DNA of 6,237 nucleotides from Bacteroidota bacterium (GTDB lineage: Bacteria > Bacteroidota > Bacteroidia > Cytophagales > Cyclobacteriaceae): contig JAEZDW010000421.1 in NCBI GenBank assembly GCA_023417955.1, forward strand, positions 1-6,237, given 5' to 3'. Numbering within the stretch: position 1 is the first letter of the stretch; each line of letters opens with the position of its first letter. The notes beneath the pieces were generated by a model, which was not told where the DNA came from, did not search any database, and was given only the letters and a program-made list of their open reading frames with translations. Made by a program: the position numbers and the translations under genes. This document shows, one piece after another, positions 5,282 through 6,237 of the stretch.

Positions 5282-6237
5282 ATGACTCCTGGTACTGACT
5301 CAAGACGAAACGCTATCGCGATCGTTGGAATCTCCTGTCGCTTCCCTGAAGCAAATTCTCCCAACGAATTCTGGAACCTGCTGATCAACAAACGTCACAC
5401 CGTCAAAGAAATTCCCAGGGATCGTTGGAACGCAGACGCACTTTTTGATCCCGATCCACTCGCTGAGCGAAAAACCCATCAGCGTCAGGCATCGCTGCTT
5501 TCCAACGTACACGATTTCGATCCCCTGTTCTTCAACATTTCACCTGCCGAAGCAACAGAAATGAGTCCGTCTCAAAAACTCATGCTCGAACTCGCATGGG
5601 AGGCGATTGAATCGTCATCCATTCCTTACCGGAATATTCAGGGTGGAAACGTTAGCGTGTTTGTTGGTAACATCTGGAGTGATTTCGAACACTATCGCAA
5701 ATTCAAAAACGCTCGCCCGACACTGCACTCTGCTGTGGGGATGTCTTCACCGGTAGTGGCAAACCGTGTATCGTTTGCGTTGGGACTCAAAGGTGCGAGC
5801 CTTGTCGTCGATACAGGATGCTCCGCTTCGCTTGTGGCACTTCATCTCGCTTGTCAGAATCTTATTTCCGGTGAATCGGCGATGTCAATCGTCGGGGGAA
5901 TTAATCATATCCTCGATCCTGACAAATACATTGAGCTGACCAAGTTCGGTGGTCTGTCGCACAAACACCGCTGCAGCTCATTTGACAAGGACGCCGATGG
6001 TTTCGTGCGCGGTGAAGGAGGTGGCGTTATTCTTCTCAAACGACTTGATGAGGCAGAACGCGACGGCGACCGGATTTATGCAGTCATTCGGGGAACTGCG
6101 GTTAACAACAACGGATTCAACGATACATTACCTGCGACGAGCACTGAAGGCCAGATCGCCCTTCTGGAATCTGCCTATAGTGCCGCCGGTATTGCTCCTG
6201 CAGAAGTACACTACGTTGAAGCACACGGTACCGGAAC
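5282..6237 (+). CDS. Type I polyketide synthase, N-terminal ketosynthase domain (3' end cut by window)
   Basis: The first 318 codons of a modular or iterative polyketide synthase; the gene continues past the right edge. The ATG at 5282 is the first in-frame ATG after a TGA at 5237-5239. The ketosynthase begins almost at once (AIAIVGISCRFPEA, about 11-24), with no loading or carrier domain before it. Family landmarks follow: FDPLFFNISPAEA (79-91), MSPSQKLMLELAWEAIE (94-110), the active-site loop VVDTGCSASLVALHLA with the nucleophile Cys180, SSFDKDADGFVRGEGGGV (about 232-249), and YVEAHGTG with the catalytic His315. The second active-site His and all later domains lie beyond the window. Two landmarks differ from the usual type I sequence: DTGCSAS instead of DTACSSS, and MSPSQK instead of the usual DPQQR-like motif. 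Cys and His are kept, so it should be a working condensing enzyme that extends acyl chains on a carrier protein. It probably opens a biosynthetic gene cluster; the product cannot be predicted. Confidence 0.93.
   Translation, partial: MTPGTDSRRNAIAIVGISCRFPEANSPNEFWNLLINKRHTVKEIPRDRWNADALFDPDPLAERKTHQRQASLLSNVHDFDPLFFNISPAEATEMSPSQKLMLELAWEAIESSSIPYRNIQGGNVSVFVGNIWSDFEHYRKFKNARPTLHSAVGMSSPVVANRVSFALGLKGASLVVDTGCSASLVALHLACQNLISGESAMSIVGGINHILDPDKYIELTKFGGLSHKHRCSSFDKDADGFVRGEGGGVILLKRLDEAERDGDRIYAVIRGTAVNNNGFNDTLPATSTEGQIALLESAYSAAGIAPAEVHYVEAHGTG

Noticed and set aside
4877..5322. A 12-base repeat CGCTATCGCGAT at 4877-4888 and 5311-5322
   Set aside because: A single 12-base match is expected about once by chance in a 6-kb window, and the second copy is in conserved ketosynthase coding sequence.
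5300..5512. Minus-strand open frame inside the ketosynthase start
   Set aside because: It is antisense to a clear ketosynthase domain and has no independent support.

Overview
The window looks like a chromosomal segment from a member of the Bacteroidota, probably a Chitinophaga- or Cytophaga-like soil or gliding lineage. The evidence is indirect. It includes a TPR-containing LytS-type sensor kinase paired with a LytTR response regulator, a lipoprotein with an acidic-rich mature N-terminus, weak or absent Shine-Dalgarno sequences, and TAnnTTTG-like -7 promoter elements. Species cannot be named from the sequence alone.

Layout, left to right. Positions 1-57 hold the start of a minus-strand gene that runs off the left edge, with a good Bacteroidota-type promoter at 74-104. 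A small membrane protein (162-422, +) follows; its reading frame and hydrophobic segment continue upstream of the only usable ATG. Next are two minus-strand genes that appear to form an operon: a PspC-domain membrane protein (1116-1580) followed by a surface-type lipoprotein (464-1090). Divergent from them is a plus-strand signalling operon: a TPR/transmembrane sensor histidine kinase (1743-3530), a LytTR response regulator (3532-4284, starting one base after the kinase stop codon) and a GNAT acetyltransferase (4314-4760). A 521-bp non-coding region (4761-5281) is rich in inverted and direct repeats. It leads into the first 318 codons of a type I polyketide synthase ketosynthase domain (5282-6237), which runs off the right edge.

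How the parts may work together (inference). The 162-bp gap between the divergent PspC and kinase genes contains three 9-bp direct repeats, TGATTTT plus two pyrimidines, at an exact 21-bp period. This two-helical-turn layout is the one LytTR-family regulators bind, so the regulator encoded next door may control its own operon, the PspC/lipoprotein pair, or both, as an envelope-sensing circuit. The long leader before the polyketide synthase gene holds related motifs, another 21-bp-period direct repeat, a long imperfect inverted repeat and a perfect 14-bp palindrome. It is therefore probably the regulated control region of a biosynthetic gene cluster that continues to the right. No RNA genes, CRISPR arrays or complete mobile elements were seen.
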